The notes under the pieces are model-generated. The model had not been told where the DNA came from and did not search any database. It saw only the letters and a list, made by a program, of their open reading frames with translations. Below are positions 1 to 10,944 of a DNA stretch of 64,000 nucleotides, piece after piece. Both the position numbers and the translations under genes were made by a program. This DNA is from Liquidambar formosana (lineage: Eukaryota > Streptophyta > Magnoliopsida > Saxifragales > Altingiaceae). Every line of letters starts with the position of its first letter. Position 1 is the stretch's first letter. The stretch is taken from contig CM077822.1 in the NCBI GenBank assembly GCA_039720395.1, positions 17,563,043 to 17,627,042 of the forward strand, in the 5' to 3' direction.

Positions 1-462
1 AAATAATCCGCGTGTTCAATAACGAAAATATTATTAAAAGATTCAAGGCGGGCAAAGTAATATTTTTCATTTCTTATTTGGATATTCAAGTTTGCTTTTA
101 TATTTCTATTTTACATTCAAGTAGGATTTAGTAGAGAAATTGTATTAGTTACCAGACTCACTGATATAAAAATAATCTATCACCACATTCAATAACCGTG
201 ATTGTAAAGCTTTAATCATGATTTTGATGATTTTTTGTGCTAATAGTACTATGATGGATCGTGGCGTACGTGACATTTTCTCACAAGTCACAGTGTCACT
301 AAAGACTTATGAAAATTGATATTATAAATGTTCGATGCAAAATCTTTTCTTTAGTAGTTCACATGTGTGATTTTAATGCAGGCGTATGTGCTAGAATAAA
401 TTAAAATGCCTATTCAACCCTCCTTCTAGGTATTACAAACTTGGTAAAACTGGAATTTCAAT

Positions 463-473
463 TGGTATCAGAG
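463..473 (+). other. Primer-binding site of the Copia remnant
   Basis: TGGTATCAGAG, complementary to the 3' end of initiator Met-tRNA, sits 2 nt after the LTR end. This position and sequence define the start of the internal region. Confidence 0.75.
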
Positions 474-533
474 TGTAGGTTCACTCTTAAGGTTTAATAG
501 CCTGAGTTGATCTTTTTATTCGATTCTAGTAGT

Positions 534-1001
534 ATGGAGCCTGCTAAACCTTCAATACCATATTTTAATGGTAAGGATTATGGGTATTGGAAAGCTCTTA
601 TGCGAGCCTATCTCAAATCCATTGATGAAAGAATGTGGCTTGTTGTGATCAATGGATACAATCCACCCATGGTGATGGTGGAAGTTACTTCCATTAAAAA
701 GCCTGAAGATTAATGGACCAAAGAAGATTATGAAGAATGGACCAAAGAAGATTATGAAGATTTGAAATGGAATTCTAAAGGTATCAATGCTATTTTTAGT
801 GGGATATCAGGAGATGAATTTCAAAGGGTAGCCCATTGTAAGTTAGCAAAAGAGGCATGGAATATTCTTGAAAAAACTCACGAAGGAACATTATCTGTGA
901 GAAATACTAAAATTCAAATGCTTATTGCCTTATATGAACAAGAGACTATAAAAGAAGATGAAGTGTTTGATGAATTTGATGAGTTTAATGCAACCAATTA
1001 A
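534..1001 (+). pseudogene. Copia Gag (DUF4219/UBN2 type), broken
   Basis: The frame opens at ATG 534 (MEPAKPSIPYFNGKDYGYWK), the typical N-terminus of Copia Gag with the F-x-G-x-(N/D)-Y-x-x-W motif. An in-frame TAA at 711-713 interrupts it. The same frame continues with a UBN2 segment at 762-1001 (AKEAWNILEKTHEGT, with V-x-x-x-K-I-Q-M-L after it). It stops at 1001 before any zinc knuckle. A 23-bp unit is directly duplicated at about 714-760, just after the stop, giving EDYEEWTKEDYE. Gag would form the capsid-like particle; this copy cannot encode it. Confidence 0.75.
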
Positions 1002-1010
1002 ATGCCATGA

Positions 1011-1800
1011 AACCACTTGACAAACAATTCTTTACAAAAATTTCGTCTAGAAGATATACACTATTGCGCCTATTTTGGTCCTTTGGAAGCTAAAATTTAT
1101 TCAGCCATATCACCAAAAAGCGAATTGCACAGACTAGTGGCCGGCTTCCAGCTTTACAGCTAGGTGTGACCCAAGACCAAAACCAAACTCCTTGGACCGT
1201 TTCACATTCTAAAATAGGGTGGTCAGTTAAGGAAGAAAATAGAAATTCGTCAAACGAGAGAACGTACGGCCCACTTTGAATTTATTATTAGGCATGTTTT
1301 GTAGACAAAATGTTGTGAAGGGCTTATCCAAATAAAAATAAACATTTTAGAAGGGATATATATAGAGGACGTGACTATACCCCCACAAGGGCGTTAAAGA
1401 ACTTCAACTATATGCAATTCAATCATTTGCGTGTTCCTGGTTTGCAAGTAAGTAGATTTATCATACATTTTTTAATTTTTAATTTTATTTTTGTTAATTT
1501 TTTTAATTTTTTTAATTTTTTATATATATATAAACCATTAAAGGTTTTACTTCCATTGAGGGTTCAATTCAGAGTAATTTCTTAACAGTCCGTGATAGAT
1601 TTCCCGTCCCCTATAGGCAACAACAACTTCGAGAGGAGAGCGGCTTGATTGCTCAACCAATTCTACAGAGGCAAGTAGATTTAACATAAAACAAACCAGA
1701 CAATTGAAAAAGGAATATTTGGAGAATACCAATCATATTCTGCTGAAAAATATATATAGACTCCTAAAACTACTTGTTATGGGCTTATTAAAACCTTAAT
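1011..1800. other. No gene recognised
   Basis: AT-rich sequence with oligo-T runs at 1470-1525. Short open stretches near 1370-1450 and 1550-1690 read like exon scraps but match nothing I can name. Confidence 0.5.
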
Positions 1801-2212
1801 GGGGCCTCTATTGGCATCCCAACACTTGTTTTTCATCCCCCCCCCCCCCCCCCCCCTTAATTTTATATTTTAAGATTTTATGAAAAATATAAAAAAATTT
1901 CATGAAAACTGACCTTGAGGTCCCTTAGAAAACACCATTTTGAACAATTTTGTAAAAGAAATTTCTTCCAAAACCTAAGGTTTAAATGGATTTTTTATCA
2001 ATTTATAAAACAGACTGTAAATGGTCAAAAAATCCATTTTAACAATAAATTTTGAAAAATCTTTCTGTTATAAAGTTGCTCAAAATGATGTTTTCCAGTG
2101 GATAGCATGATCGGTTTTTAAAAAAATATTTTATACTTTTCATAAAACCTTGAAATATAAAATTAATGGGGGATGAAAAGCAAATATTGGGGTGCCAATA
2201 GAGGCCCCCCCT
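1801..2212. mobile_element. Long-hairpin MITE (MULE-like) with about 9-bp target duplication
   Basis: The first 40 bases (GGGGCCTCTATTGGCATCCC onward) recur inverted at 2168-2212. Internal halves are also complementary: the stretch around 1940 and that around 2080 both carry the 'ttgaacaatttt / aaatttgttcaa' type blocks. The whole element could therefore fold into one hairpin. Flanking 9-mers AACCTTAAT (1792-1800) and AACCTAAAT (2213-2221) match at 8 of 9 positions, the target-site size of Mutator-like elements. No coding capacity. A run of 20 C occurs at 1837-1856. Confidence 0.75.
1837..1856 (+). repeat. Poly-C homopolymer (20 C)
   Basis: Uninterrupted C run inside the left terminal repeat of the MITE. 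The right arm has only five G at the matching place, so the run expanded after insertion or reflects assembly error. Confidence 0.8.
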
Positions 2213-2306
2213 AACCTAAATGGCTAGTGACATATATTGGGTAGGAATAAAAGGCCTAACTAGATGGTCTGTCACTTGAATAAGACCCATATATATATAT
2301 ACATAT

Positions 2307-2585
2307 GGGGCCTCTATTGGCACCAAAGACTTGCTTTTTAATAATTTATTTATTTTATATTTTAAAAGTTTATGAAAAATATAAAAGGTTTTCATAGAAA
2401 ATGACAGAAGTTTATAAGAAAACATCATTTTAAATAATTTTGCATAAGAAAGTTTTTCTAAAATCTATCGTGTAAATGAACTTTTTAACAATTTATGAAA
2501 CAAAGACTGTAAATGTCCAAAAAAATATACCCAAATGATAGATTTTTGACAACTTGTCTTCTACAAAGTCGTTCAAAATGATGTT
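2307..2585. mobile_element. Second, truncated member of the long-hairpin MITE family
   Basis: Starts with the same terminal sequence (GGGGCCTCTATTGGCACC) and shares the subterminal and central blocks of the element at 1801-2212. It fades out near 2585 without the inverted right terminus. It lies 95 bp from the first copy. Confidence 0.6.
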
Positions 2586-2859
2586 GAAAATAATGAAAAA
2601 TATTACTTCCCCCACCTTGAATCTTTTAATAATTTTTTCATTATTGAACACGTGGATTATTTTTATTCATAGATTATGGAAAATGAAAATGATAAGTGGA
2701 TAGGAACAAAATCAGAAATACTAGCACAAAAAAGAAAATTATGAAATATATTCAGTAAATGATTAAAAGAGTAGAATAGGTTCAAATAATTGGGGTAAGC
2801 CAATTGCATGTTATGCAACTAAATTGGCTTTACCAAGTAGAAAGTCATCCTTCTGTCAT

Positions 2860-2985
2860 GAAAACTTTAGCTCTAAGAAATGGTATTCTCTTACTGAGAG
2901 ATGCAAGTATCATAATCATAAATATCCAAGTTGAGGGTGATGTTAAGCTAATAATAAATTGTCATATTGGCTCACAAATGAGACA
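2860..2985 (+). pseudogene. Scrap of an RNase H-like (RVT_3) domain
   Basis: Translates to ALRNGILLLRDASIIIINIQ followed by VEGDVKLIINC. This resembles the 'EALALREGL...VEGDSK-V-' core of plant RNase H-like domains found in LINEs and in host RNase H-like genes. No start, no upstream catalytic segment and only about 40 residues remain. Low-confidence assignment from motif likeness alone. Confidence 0.35.
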
Positions 2986-3564
2986 ATAAAAAAACCTAGT
3001 ATGTTGCAATGGAGAAACAAGAAAAATCACATATCCACCCTTTGAGATTCATATTTAGGAAATAGGCCGGACTAGATTTTTCTATTTTCGATTTGGTTCT
3101 CACCACCAAAAAAAAAAAAAAAAAAATATGGTGACAGGCAACAAGATTAGAATAATACATATATAGCAAGTGAATTAATGTACCAAAAAGAGAGAGAACC
3201 ATTCAATCGCTTCTTTATGACAGACATGCATTTTGGACCCTATATAATACGTATGCCATTAATTGTCTACATAAAGAAAGAAAAAGATAATTTACCATTT
3301 TTTATTACATTGTAAATGTAAATGGACTAATTAAGAAGGATGGATAAAAGATTCCTCCATTTAATTTCAAATCACAAAATTTGTCCTCCCATTTTGGCAA
3401 AAACATAATCCCCTCTTAATGATCCGTTTGTTACATTTTTCCTTTCAATAGCCACCTTCCTTTGGTTTCACAGATTTGGACATTCAAAGGCGAACAACCC
3501 TAAGCAAGCAAGACACTACAAAACCATATACTCGCAGCACAACAACAGCAATAGCGACAAAAGC

Positions 3565-3960
3565 ATGAGTCCCACAAGAAATTTTATGCTCCTTCTTGTC
3601 CTAGCACTGGCCATTTACGGCTCACCAGTTCAAGCCCAATTTCGAGTATTCATCATTAACAACATGGGGGACCAAACCACACTGACAGTCCATTGCTATA
3701 CCATAGACCAAACCTTAGGCACCCATGATCTCCCAGTTGGACATAATTTCACTTGGAGTTTTCTTCCGAACTATAAAAGTACCATTTACTCTTGTGAAAT
3801 GGGTTGGGGCAATGTGTATGGGCAGTACGATGTGTTTGTGCCCAAAAGAGATTCCCTAAGGTGTGGGGATAACACGTGTTCTTGGTGGATCGATCGACGT
3901 GGGTGGTCCCTCTACATCAAGCGTATTCAAGAATATAAGTTGGAGTATCGCTGGCCTTAG
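3565..3960 (+). CDS. S-protein homologue (plant self-incompatibility protein S1 family), secreted
   Basis: A 131-aa intronless protein. Residues 1-24 form a signal peptide (hydrophobic MLLLVLALAIYG core, likely cleavage after VQA). The mature part has the S1/SPH pattern: VHC (Cys44), SCEM (Cys77) and the C-G-D-N-x-C-x-W block (Cys100, Cys105), four cysteines expected to pair, with a potential glycosylation site at Asn61 (NFT). The length is normal for the family. S1 itself is the poppy stigma determinant that blocks incompatible pollen; most homologues have unknown roles, often in reproductive or seedling tissue. ATG 3565 is the only start that keeps the signal peptide. A tandem pseudogene lies 0.9 kb downstream. 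The family assignment is firm; the biological role is not known. Confidence 0.9.
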   Translation: MSPTRNFMLLLVLALAIYGSPVQAQFRVFIINNMGDQTTLTVHCYTIDQTLGTHDLPVGHNFTWSFLPNYKSTIYSCEMGWGNVYGQYDVFVPKRDSLRCGDNTCSWWIDRRGWSLYIKRIQEYKLEYRWP

Positions 3961-4482
3961 TGAAAATGCTGTTGTATTTTTATAAATAAAATACATATTT
4001 GTGATTCAAATTATGTTTTATTTATGAGGTGTTATGGCCTTTATAATATTTATTTATATTGTCCATTATTATGAGTTAGTGGGCATATTATTGTTGGGGG
4101 GTTATGAGTTAGTGGGCATATATTGTCCATTATTTGAAATAATATTATTGTTGGCCTATGTAACATGTATTCCATCCATTAATTGTCTACATAAAGAAAG
4201 AAAAAGATAATTTACCATTTTTATTACATTGTAAATGTAAATGGACTAATTAAGAAAGATGGCTAAAAGATTCCTCTATTTAATTTCAAATCCCAAAACT
4301 TTTCCTTCCCATTTTAGCAAAAACAGAATCCCTTCTTAATGACCCATTTGTTACTTTTTTCCTTTAATAGCCACCTTCCTTTGGTTTCACAGATTTGGAC
4401 ATTAAAAGGTGAACAACCTAAGCAAGCAAGACACTACAAAACCATAAACTCGTAGCACAACAACAACAATAGCAGCAAAAAC

Positions 4483-4881
4483 ATAAGTCCCACAAGAAAT
4501 TTTGTGCTCCTCCTTGTTCTAGCGCTGGCCATTTACGGCTCACCAATTCAAGCCCAATTCCAAGTATTCGTCATCAACTACTTAGGGGATGATACCACAC
4601 TGAGGGTCCATTGCCATTCCAAAGACCAAGACTTAGGCACCCATTATCTCCCATTTGGAGATAGGTTCATTTGGAGTTTTGATGTGAACTTAAAAAGTAC
4701 CCTTTACACTTGTGAAATGAGTTGGGACAATGTGCCTGGGCAGTACGATGTGTTCGTGGCCAAAAGAGATTTCCTAAGGTGTGGGGATAACATGTGTTAT
4801 TGGAAGATCAATTGAGGGGATTGGTACCTCTACATCAAGAATATTGATGATTATGAGTTGGAGTATCGCTGGCCTCAGTGA
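4483..4881 (+). pseudogene. Tandem pseudogene of the S-protein homologue
   Basis: Aligned codon by codon with the gene at 3565. The initiator ATG is ATA at 4483, and the second Met (codon 8) is GTG, so no start remains before the signal peptide. Codon 111 (Arg, CGA) is TGA at 4813-4815, cutting off the conserved C-terminal segment that still reads GDWYLYIKNIDDYELEYRWP to the ancestral stop at 4879. The four family cysteines are still present and there are no frameshifts, so inactivation looks recent relative to the duplication. Confidence 0.88.
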
Positions 4882-5025
4882 AAATGATGTTGTATTTTTA
4901 TAAATAAAATACATATTTGTGATTCAAATTATGTTTTATTTATGAGGTGTTATGGCCTTTATAATATTTATTTATATTGTCCATTATTATGAGTTAGTGG
5001 GCATATTATTGTTGGGGGGTTACAC

Positions 5026-7112
5026 ATCCTTTTGGAGAAAAAAAAATGGTTTTTTCTATTATCATTTTGATGGTTTTTGGTGTCTTCTTCTTTTTCTTTG
5101 GAATGAGAAAACCATAAGAGTTTTAGAAAACCTTTTCTCAATCTTTCTTTTCTCTCTATGTATAAACTTCTTTTGTATAAAATTCTATCTATCCTTCTTC
5201 AATTTTGTCGCATATTTTCATGGAACGATCTAAAACTGTTCGATTCCTTGTACTTGCGAGTGCACGTGCACGAGGAACACGATTGTTGTATCCTGGAGGG
5301 TTGGAGCGCTAGAGGACTTAGATGTACCGAGTGATTCACTCTGACGGGCGTAGATCAACTCTTAGGGACGGTGTTCGCACATGCCTCAATCGATAAGTCT
5401 ATTTCTTTTATTATTTTTATTATTTTTGCATATTTTGATTTTCAACATCCATGTTTTTGTTCAATATTTCCAACAAATGCATCATATATACATTTAATGC
5501 AGAGGCATTATATTCTGTAGGAAGAATTTGGCTTATGATTTTTACATCTTTAATTGTAAGTCAATGTTAATTTTTCCCTCTAGAAATAAAGAAATTTTGG
5601 CATGGTTTTTCTTGGGTCCTGCTATTCTCCATTGAAAACCCTTTGGGCTCCATCCACTACTTTTAATTTGTTCCTTTTTTTAATAAAAAAAAAAAATAGT
5701 TTTATTTGTTTGGTAGAACATGGAATCAATATACTATCTTTTATGGTGTTTATCGATGACACATCCTTTCATGAAGCAGATATGTATAAACCCTAGTGGA
5801 AAGTTATCATCCAAAATATATCAGCTAGGTTTTTATTTAACTAATGGCTCATGTTAGAAAAATACAATATTTCATATCAGTTAATTATAAGGGCATGCTA
5901 TATGAAGCACTCTTCGTATAGTACCCCTATACAGTATCTAACTCACATCTAGAAAAAAGAGATCTGTTAAATAAATTAAAGGAGTTTTGATCTATACACA
6001 TAGAACTATGCACAGAAAGTGTTGTATTTTAGTGTTATACATAAAGTGTTATGCATAACATTTCCCTAATTATAAAATTTGACATGATTTCGTATACTTG
6101 TTTGGGCTCTCTACTTAATCTGTTTTGGCTATTAGGTTAAAAACTTAATGTGATATCAAGAATGACCTGCTGAGGTAAAGTCTGGCTGCAACCTTGCAAT
6201 GGAGAAAATTTTAAAAGTATATATGCGTCTTAACAAAAATGAATGTGTCAAAATGGAGTAATTAAATTTTGACCCATATGTTCTTTATTTGATTTAGACT
6301 TTGACGCGTATGTTCTTTTTATTGTGTTTCTATCAACTTGAATTTCGATGTAATATATATACTCCGTATAAATTGATCTCAATGCAGTGATGGATATTCA
6401 TATGTACGAACTCTGCTAACCATGTGGATCTCAATTTTTTTCATTTGAATGCATCCGTTAAATAGTATCATTAAACTTTGTAGTTTCTGTTCGGGCAACT
6501 CGATTTTAGATGTCTAGCATTTCTCTGTAATAATATAGAAAATGTGAAACTACCAATCTTAGAATTTTGAGACAGAATCCAAATAGCATGTTGCGATGGA
6601 GAAATTTTAATATAAACACGTTCTGTAATATCAATCGTCATATTAAGAAAATACTATAAAAGTGCATATATATGAGTCATAGCAAGAGGCATGTGTGTCA
6701 AAATATGATTAAAGTTCGACCCACACTTTGACAAACATCTTTTTAATTTCTTTGATTTTTCTTAAACTCAAACTCCGATATGTACGCTCTTCTTATTGTG
6801 TTTTTATTTTCTTATAATACTATGCCATACATGAATTTCTCTTCTTGCAGCAATGACAAATGCTCAAATGTGCGGTATGTTTCTCAAAGAACATTACACC
6901 AATATGAAGTCAGTTTTGCATGGAAATGCTATTATCCAAACAATAGTATGGTAGAATCCTACTGATCGATGTGATCACCATCGTCAACCCGTAAATTGAT
7001 GGTGGGTTTCTTTGTGGAGTTTGTGATTCAAATGAGTTCATGATCGTCAAGGTTACAAGTGAGACTAGCTATTCAAAACCCTCTCTTGATCACGAGATGG
7101 TCAGGCACATCC

Positions 7113-7115
<3 letters not shown>
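5026..7115. other. No gene recognised; imperfect direct repeat inside
   Basis: Mostly AT-rich non-coding DNA. A less AT-rich island at 5227-5400 has no readable frame and could be a worn retroelement end. Sequences at about 6190-6335 and 6590-6810 are imperfect direct repeats: both have 'atggagaaattttaa', 'gtgtcaaaat', 'ttgacccat' and 'tgttcttttt'-like blocks. A possible splice acceptor at 6849 precedes a short open stretch that I cannot name. Confidence 0.45.
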
Positions 7116-7143
<28 letters not shown>

Positions 7144-7547
7144 CTAGATATGGGCACACGTGCGTTGCAAATGAATATTATTTAAATAAAAAAATTTATA
7201 AATTCTATATATATATATTGAACATGAAAATCTAATTATTTATTACTTTTGTGTTAATTTAATTTATTAGAATAAACGCTCAACACAATAGGTCAAAATT
7301 CCTTCAATTGTTAGGAATTATGGAAGGAATAAGAAGTTAGATAGAATACATGCATAGTAGTAGAGGCTGTATAGAATTTATGAAGTGAACATAAATTGTG
7401 TTATCTTTTTTCCTTCTTTTTTCCTAGAAAATAAACATTCTTAATTGGTTAAATATGGGAGGCAAATAAATATTTAAAATTTAAAATAATGATCTAATGG
7501 TCAATCAAAAGTGTTTCTAAAGTATAAACTTTTATAGGTAGTATAGA
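7144..7547 (-). mobile_element. Non-autonomous Helitron, about 404 bp
   Basis: Read on the minus strand it starts TCTATACTACCTATAAAAG at 7547 and ends with a short GC-rich hairpin (GCAACGCACGTGTGC) followed by CTAG at 7147-7144. The host bases are A before TC and T after CTAG, as expected for Helitron insertion. The 3' end sits directly against a (TA)n tract. No Rep/helicase coding sequence is present. Confidence 0.7.
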
Positions 7548-7598
7548 TATAATATAATTTAATATGTGATACAAGAGCATCTTTGAGGGAGGTAGCAA

Positions 7599-7630
<32 letters not shown>

Positions 7631-8400
7631 GAGTAACAAATCTGTCTTTTGCTACCTTACGTGGGCTGTGGCAATTTGCTACTTCAATTTAAGATGTGCA
7701 TTCCAAAGGGAAGTAGCAAACATAATTATTTTATTTTTATTTTCTATATTTTATATTTTTGATGCTTTTAAATATTATTTAATTTATTTTTTTAATAAGT
7801 GAAATTGATCCCTCATAATATAGTTTTTCTTACTTTTTCTATAAAAAAATTCTCAATTTTATTTTTATATTGTATCATCACCTACATTTTTTTTATTCAC
7901 TTAGAGATTGAAAAGAGAGTGGAGATCGAGATTTTCATTTTATTTTTTTCCCCATTTCTTTTATTTTTTTCCTTTTTCTTTTACCCCCTCCCTTCCCATC
8001 AACAACCAAATTCAAGCAAAATAATAATAATAATTATCATATACATATATGACCCATTCCAACAATTTCCATGTTACAATCAAAACACATTCAAGGGTTT
8101 TCCTAGTCTACCCAAAATCCTCGAAAACAACCACCCCCAACTACAAACAAATTTAGCATTATATAAATTCTCACAAAATTTCAAGAAATACATAATAAAA
8201 GTATAAAACACTCACGCAACAGTCTCTTGAGATCTGGTATCGTCTCCATGATGTGGATATTTGGTTTGTGACTGCGCTGGGAAGTAGGTGTGCCTCTAAC
8301 AGCTATTCTCGTTTGCTAGAGAATGAGAGGAAGAAGGAGATACAAAGTCAACGTGTTTTAGGATTATATATATAGTATTAAATTGAGTATTTGATTTAGG
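7548..8400. other. No gene recognised
   Basis: Contains a poly-A run (7608-7630) and low-complexity AT-rich sequence. A 135-codon open frame at 7799-8206 is biased by T/A runs and has no domain signature. Confidence 0.5.
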
Positions 8401-8706
8401 GTTTCCTTTGAATTCCTATTTGTGTTTTATATATTAAGGTATGTGTTTTAGAATTATAGTTTCCATATTACTATATTTCTTATATATACAGAAGGGTGGG
8501 TAGTTATGTATTTAAAAATTAAAATAAAGGTGTATTAGTCAATCAAAAGTTTTTCTTACATTCACCTATAAAAAGATGAATGCAAGAAAAACTTTTGATT
8601 GACTAATATACCCTTATTTTAATTTTTAAATACACAACTATCGTTCTGCATATATAAGAAATATAGCAATATAAAACACATACCTTAATAAGAATTCTAA
8701 GGAAAC
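8401..8706. repeat. Palindrome: head-to-head Helitron-like 5' ends
   Basis: Arms 8401-8565 and about 8577-8706 are inverted copies, interrupted by small indels. Both contain CTTTTGATTGACTAATA followed by TTATTTTAATTTTTAAATAC, then TATATAAGAAATATAG and ACACATACCTTAATA. The same CTTTTGATTGAC block lies just inside the 5' end of the Helitron at 7144-7547, so this is probably two Helitron 5' ends joined head to head. The central spacer is about 10 bp. Confidence 0.65.
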
Positions 8707-10202
8707 AATAATTCGTATAATAATTAAATAAAACCAAAAGGAAATGAAAACTATAATTTGTAAAATCCTAACAATGTTAACATAGAAATAGAAATACATT
8801 ATAAAAATCACAAAACCCTAACACAGGAAAAAACAATTACTGCTTCCTTCTTCTGCGTCTTCTATGTGCCTTCATTGCGTCTCCTTTCTTCTGGTGTTTT
8901 GTCTGGTATGTAGTTTTCAATAAACTTGACTCATATATACAAATTATGTTTAAACATTTAAATCTCTGTCTGCATTGCATGATTGGACTTTTAAATCTCT
9001 AATTGAATTGCAAAATTAACAAGAAAAAGAAGAGAATAAAAGACGAATCAGTTGAATGAAAATAAAAAGACGCATGCTTGAACAAAAACAAATGAAAACC
9101 TAGATTAAGAGGCCAAAAAAAAAAAAAAAAAACTTGAATTACATAAGTAAAGTTTTGAATAGCACATATAATCTTTGATTATTTTCTAAGAATTCACATA
9201 TCAGAAAAAACTTGAATTGCATTATTGAACTTTTAAATTGCTGCTGTTGTATAATTTTCGTATTTTGTTGAGAATTCATATATAATTTTTTATTTTTGAA
9301 AATAATCAAGTCAAATTACCAAGAAAAAGAAGAGAATCAAAGACAATTCAATTGAAGGAAGATTAAAAAAAAAGCAGGCTTGAACAAAAACAAAACAAAA
9401 CCCAAAAAAAAAAAAAAAAAAAAAAAACCATTAACGAATGCACAAGAAAAAATGAAAATAAAAAGGGAAGGTCTAATGAACCACCAAAAAAAGTCCTTAT
9501 CAAATCATGAGGTTCATGAAACTTTGCAATACCTACCTGTAAACCCAAAATACCAAACTAAACAAAATAAAACCAAAAAGAACAAAAAGAAAAAAAAATA
9601 ACTTAGATCACAACCCAAAAAAAAAAAAAGTTCAAAATCATTTAAGAATAAAAATATATACAGGCCCAAAAAAAAAAATCACAAGTAGTGATCCACCACG
9701 CATCGATAAATAAAATATATATATATCGAAATCAAATCATAGTTTTTTTTATTTAATTTTAAATAATGGTAATTTGAGAAAAATGTACCATGTCCGTAAA
9801 GTTTGCAAAGCCAGCGCAAGTCTTGGTTTTGATTTTTGTAAGACTAATGTACTAATAATTTGCTATTAAATCTTTCAACTATGGCGTAAATATATTTTGA
9901 TTAGAAAAAAAGACAAAGAGTGAAAGAGAGAACCTTTTGTTTCAGCATTGAAAGTTTCACAAAACTTTCAAAGAACCTACGTATAATGAAGTTTCAATGA
10001 TAATTTTAAGCACTATGATTTGGGAAAGATAATAAATAAAAAATAGTTATCATATCAAAAGAAGTAAAAGATTAAGTGATCAAAGTGTTTTTATCTTATG
10101 CAAAGGCACAATAAAATTATTAAATTTAAAAATTATTATCATTATTGAAAAAAATAATTTAACTCAAAAAAATTCACGTGCAACGCACGTGTGCACCAAC
10201 TA

Positions 10203-10203
<1 letters not shown>
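8554..10203 (+). mobile_element. Helitron, plus orientation, about 1.65 kb (5' end tentative)
   Basis: The 3' end is clear: a perfect stem CACGTGC-AAC-GCACGTG at about 10175-10191, a short spacer, then CTAG at 10200-10203 followed by T. It shares about 15 terminal bases with the opposite-facing Helitron at 7144. The 5' end is placed at TC 8554 by alignment of the 'CACCTATAAAAAG' and 'CTTTTGATTGAC' blocks with that element. The interior is A-rich, with no recognisable Rep/Hel or captured gene. Confidence 0.5.
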
Positions 10204-10268
<65 letters not shown>

Positions 10269-10294
10269 ATATATATATATATGTATGTATATAT
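10204..10294 (+). repeat. (TA)n microsatellite with GTATGTA interruptions
   Basis: About 90 bp of TA repeats, interrupted by TGTATGTATGTA motifs, directly downstream of the Helitron 3' end. Confidence 0.9.
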
Positions 10295-10940
10295 AATTAC
10301 GGGATGAATCGTTAGGCAATCACACAAAGGTCTAAATATTTTGGTAATTGGAATTGTTCAATCATGTCACCTATATTCTGAGTTGGCATATGTTACAGCC
10401 ATGACGAACCACGACTGTACTTTTGCTCTCAAAAATCCCAAATCATCCGAACAGGTTACATAGAGTTCATGTCTTTATTTATTTTTTTAATTAAAAAACA
10501 TTTCTTTAAGGCCGGATTGTTCGTGTTTTTCTTGTTAAATTATTCACCTTTTTTTTTTAGGCTAAAGTGGTCAATTATTATTTTTTAAAAATTTTTATTT
10601 TTAATAATAACGGCGCACAAAAGTACATGACAATTATGGAGTGGCCGGCATAAACGGAGAGATTTACGCACGTATTCGTTATGTACAAATTCTTTTAAAT
10701 CTCAGCTATTTGAACAATTATATGGTGGGGTCTATACTTTTACATAAGGCGAGGATAGCATATATGACAAAAGATCGTGGTTCAGAAAGTGTAAGTCTCG
10801 GGTTTGAGTTTTCACTTTTTTACTATCAGATGCCGATGTTGACAAGTAATTTGTACATCACGGGAGATTAGCCTATACCCAATAACCTGTATAAATAAAA
10901 CTAGATGCCCATAAGTCATAAGTAAACCAAAGTCAGCTAA
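10295..10940. other. No gene recognised
   Basis: AT-rich, with no convincing reading frame or repeat ends beyond short T runs. Confidence 0.5.
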
Positions 10941-10944
10941 TTGC

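Larger units (their letters stand above)
1..1010 (+). mobile_element. Copia LTR retrotransposon remnant (LTR end, PBS, gag)
   Basis: The right edge of an LTR ends in TTTCA at 460. Two bases later lies a primer-binding site (463-473) matching the 3' end of initiator-methionine tRNA, the usual primer of plant Copia elements. A Copia gag reading frame follows and breaks off near 1001, so pro, integrase, RT, RNase H and the right LTR are missing. The left edge of the LTR is not identified and may lie outside the window. The copy is a dead fragment. Confidence 0.75.
3238..5025 (+). repeat. Tandem segmental duplication of an S-protein gene unit
   Basis: A unit of about 0.85-0.9 kb occurs twice, at about 3250-4105 and 4170-5022. 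Both copies hold the same promoter-proximal block (for example AATTGTCTACATAAAGAAAG at 3258 and 4180), the coding region, and a 3' tail running through 'gttggggggtta'. The right copy's coding sequence has decayed; see the separate entries. About 65 bp of partly repeated sequence separates the units. Confidence 0.85.

Noticed and set aside
3511..3522. CACTACAAAACC as a CACTA transposon end
   Set aside because: It lies in the duplicated leader of the S-protein genes, occurs in both copies, and has no inverse partner at a matching distance.
9363..9601. Lys-rich and Phe-rich frames around 9.4-9.6 kb
   Set aside because: Produced by poly-A runs; no composition or motif of a real protein.
7144..10203. 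A single 3-kb TIR transposon flanked by TA
   Set aside because: Only about 15-25 terminal bases match; the hairpin plus CTAG ends and the internal 5' blocks fit two Helitrons better. Kept as the alternative in the findings.
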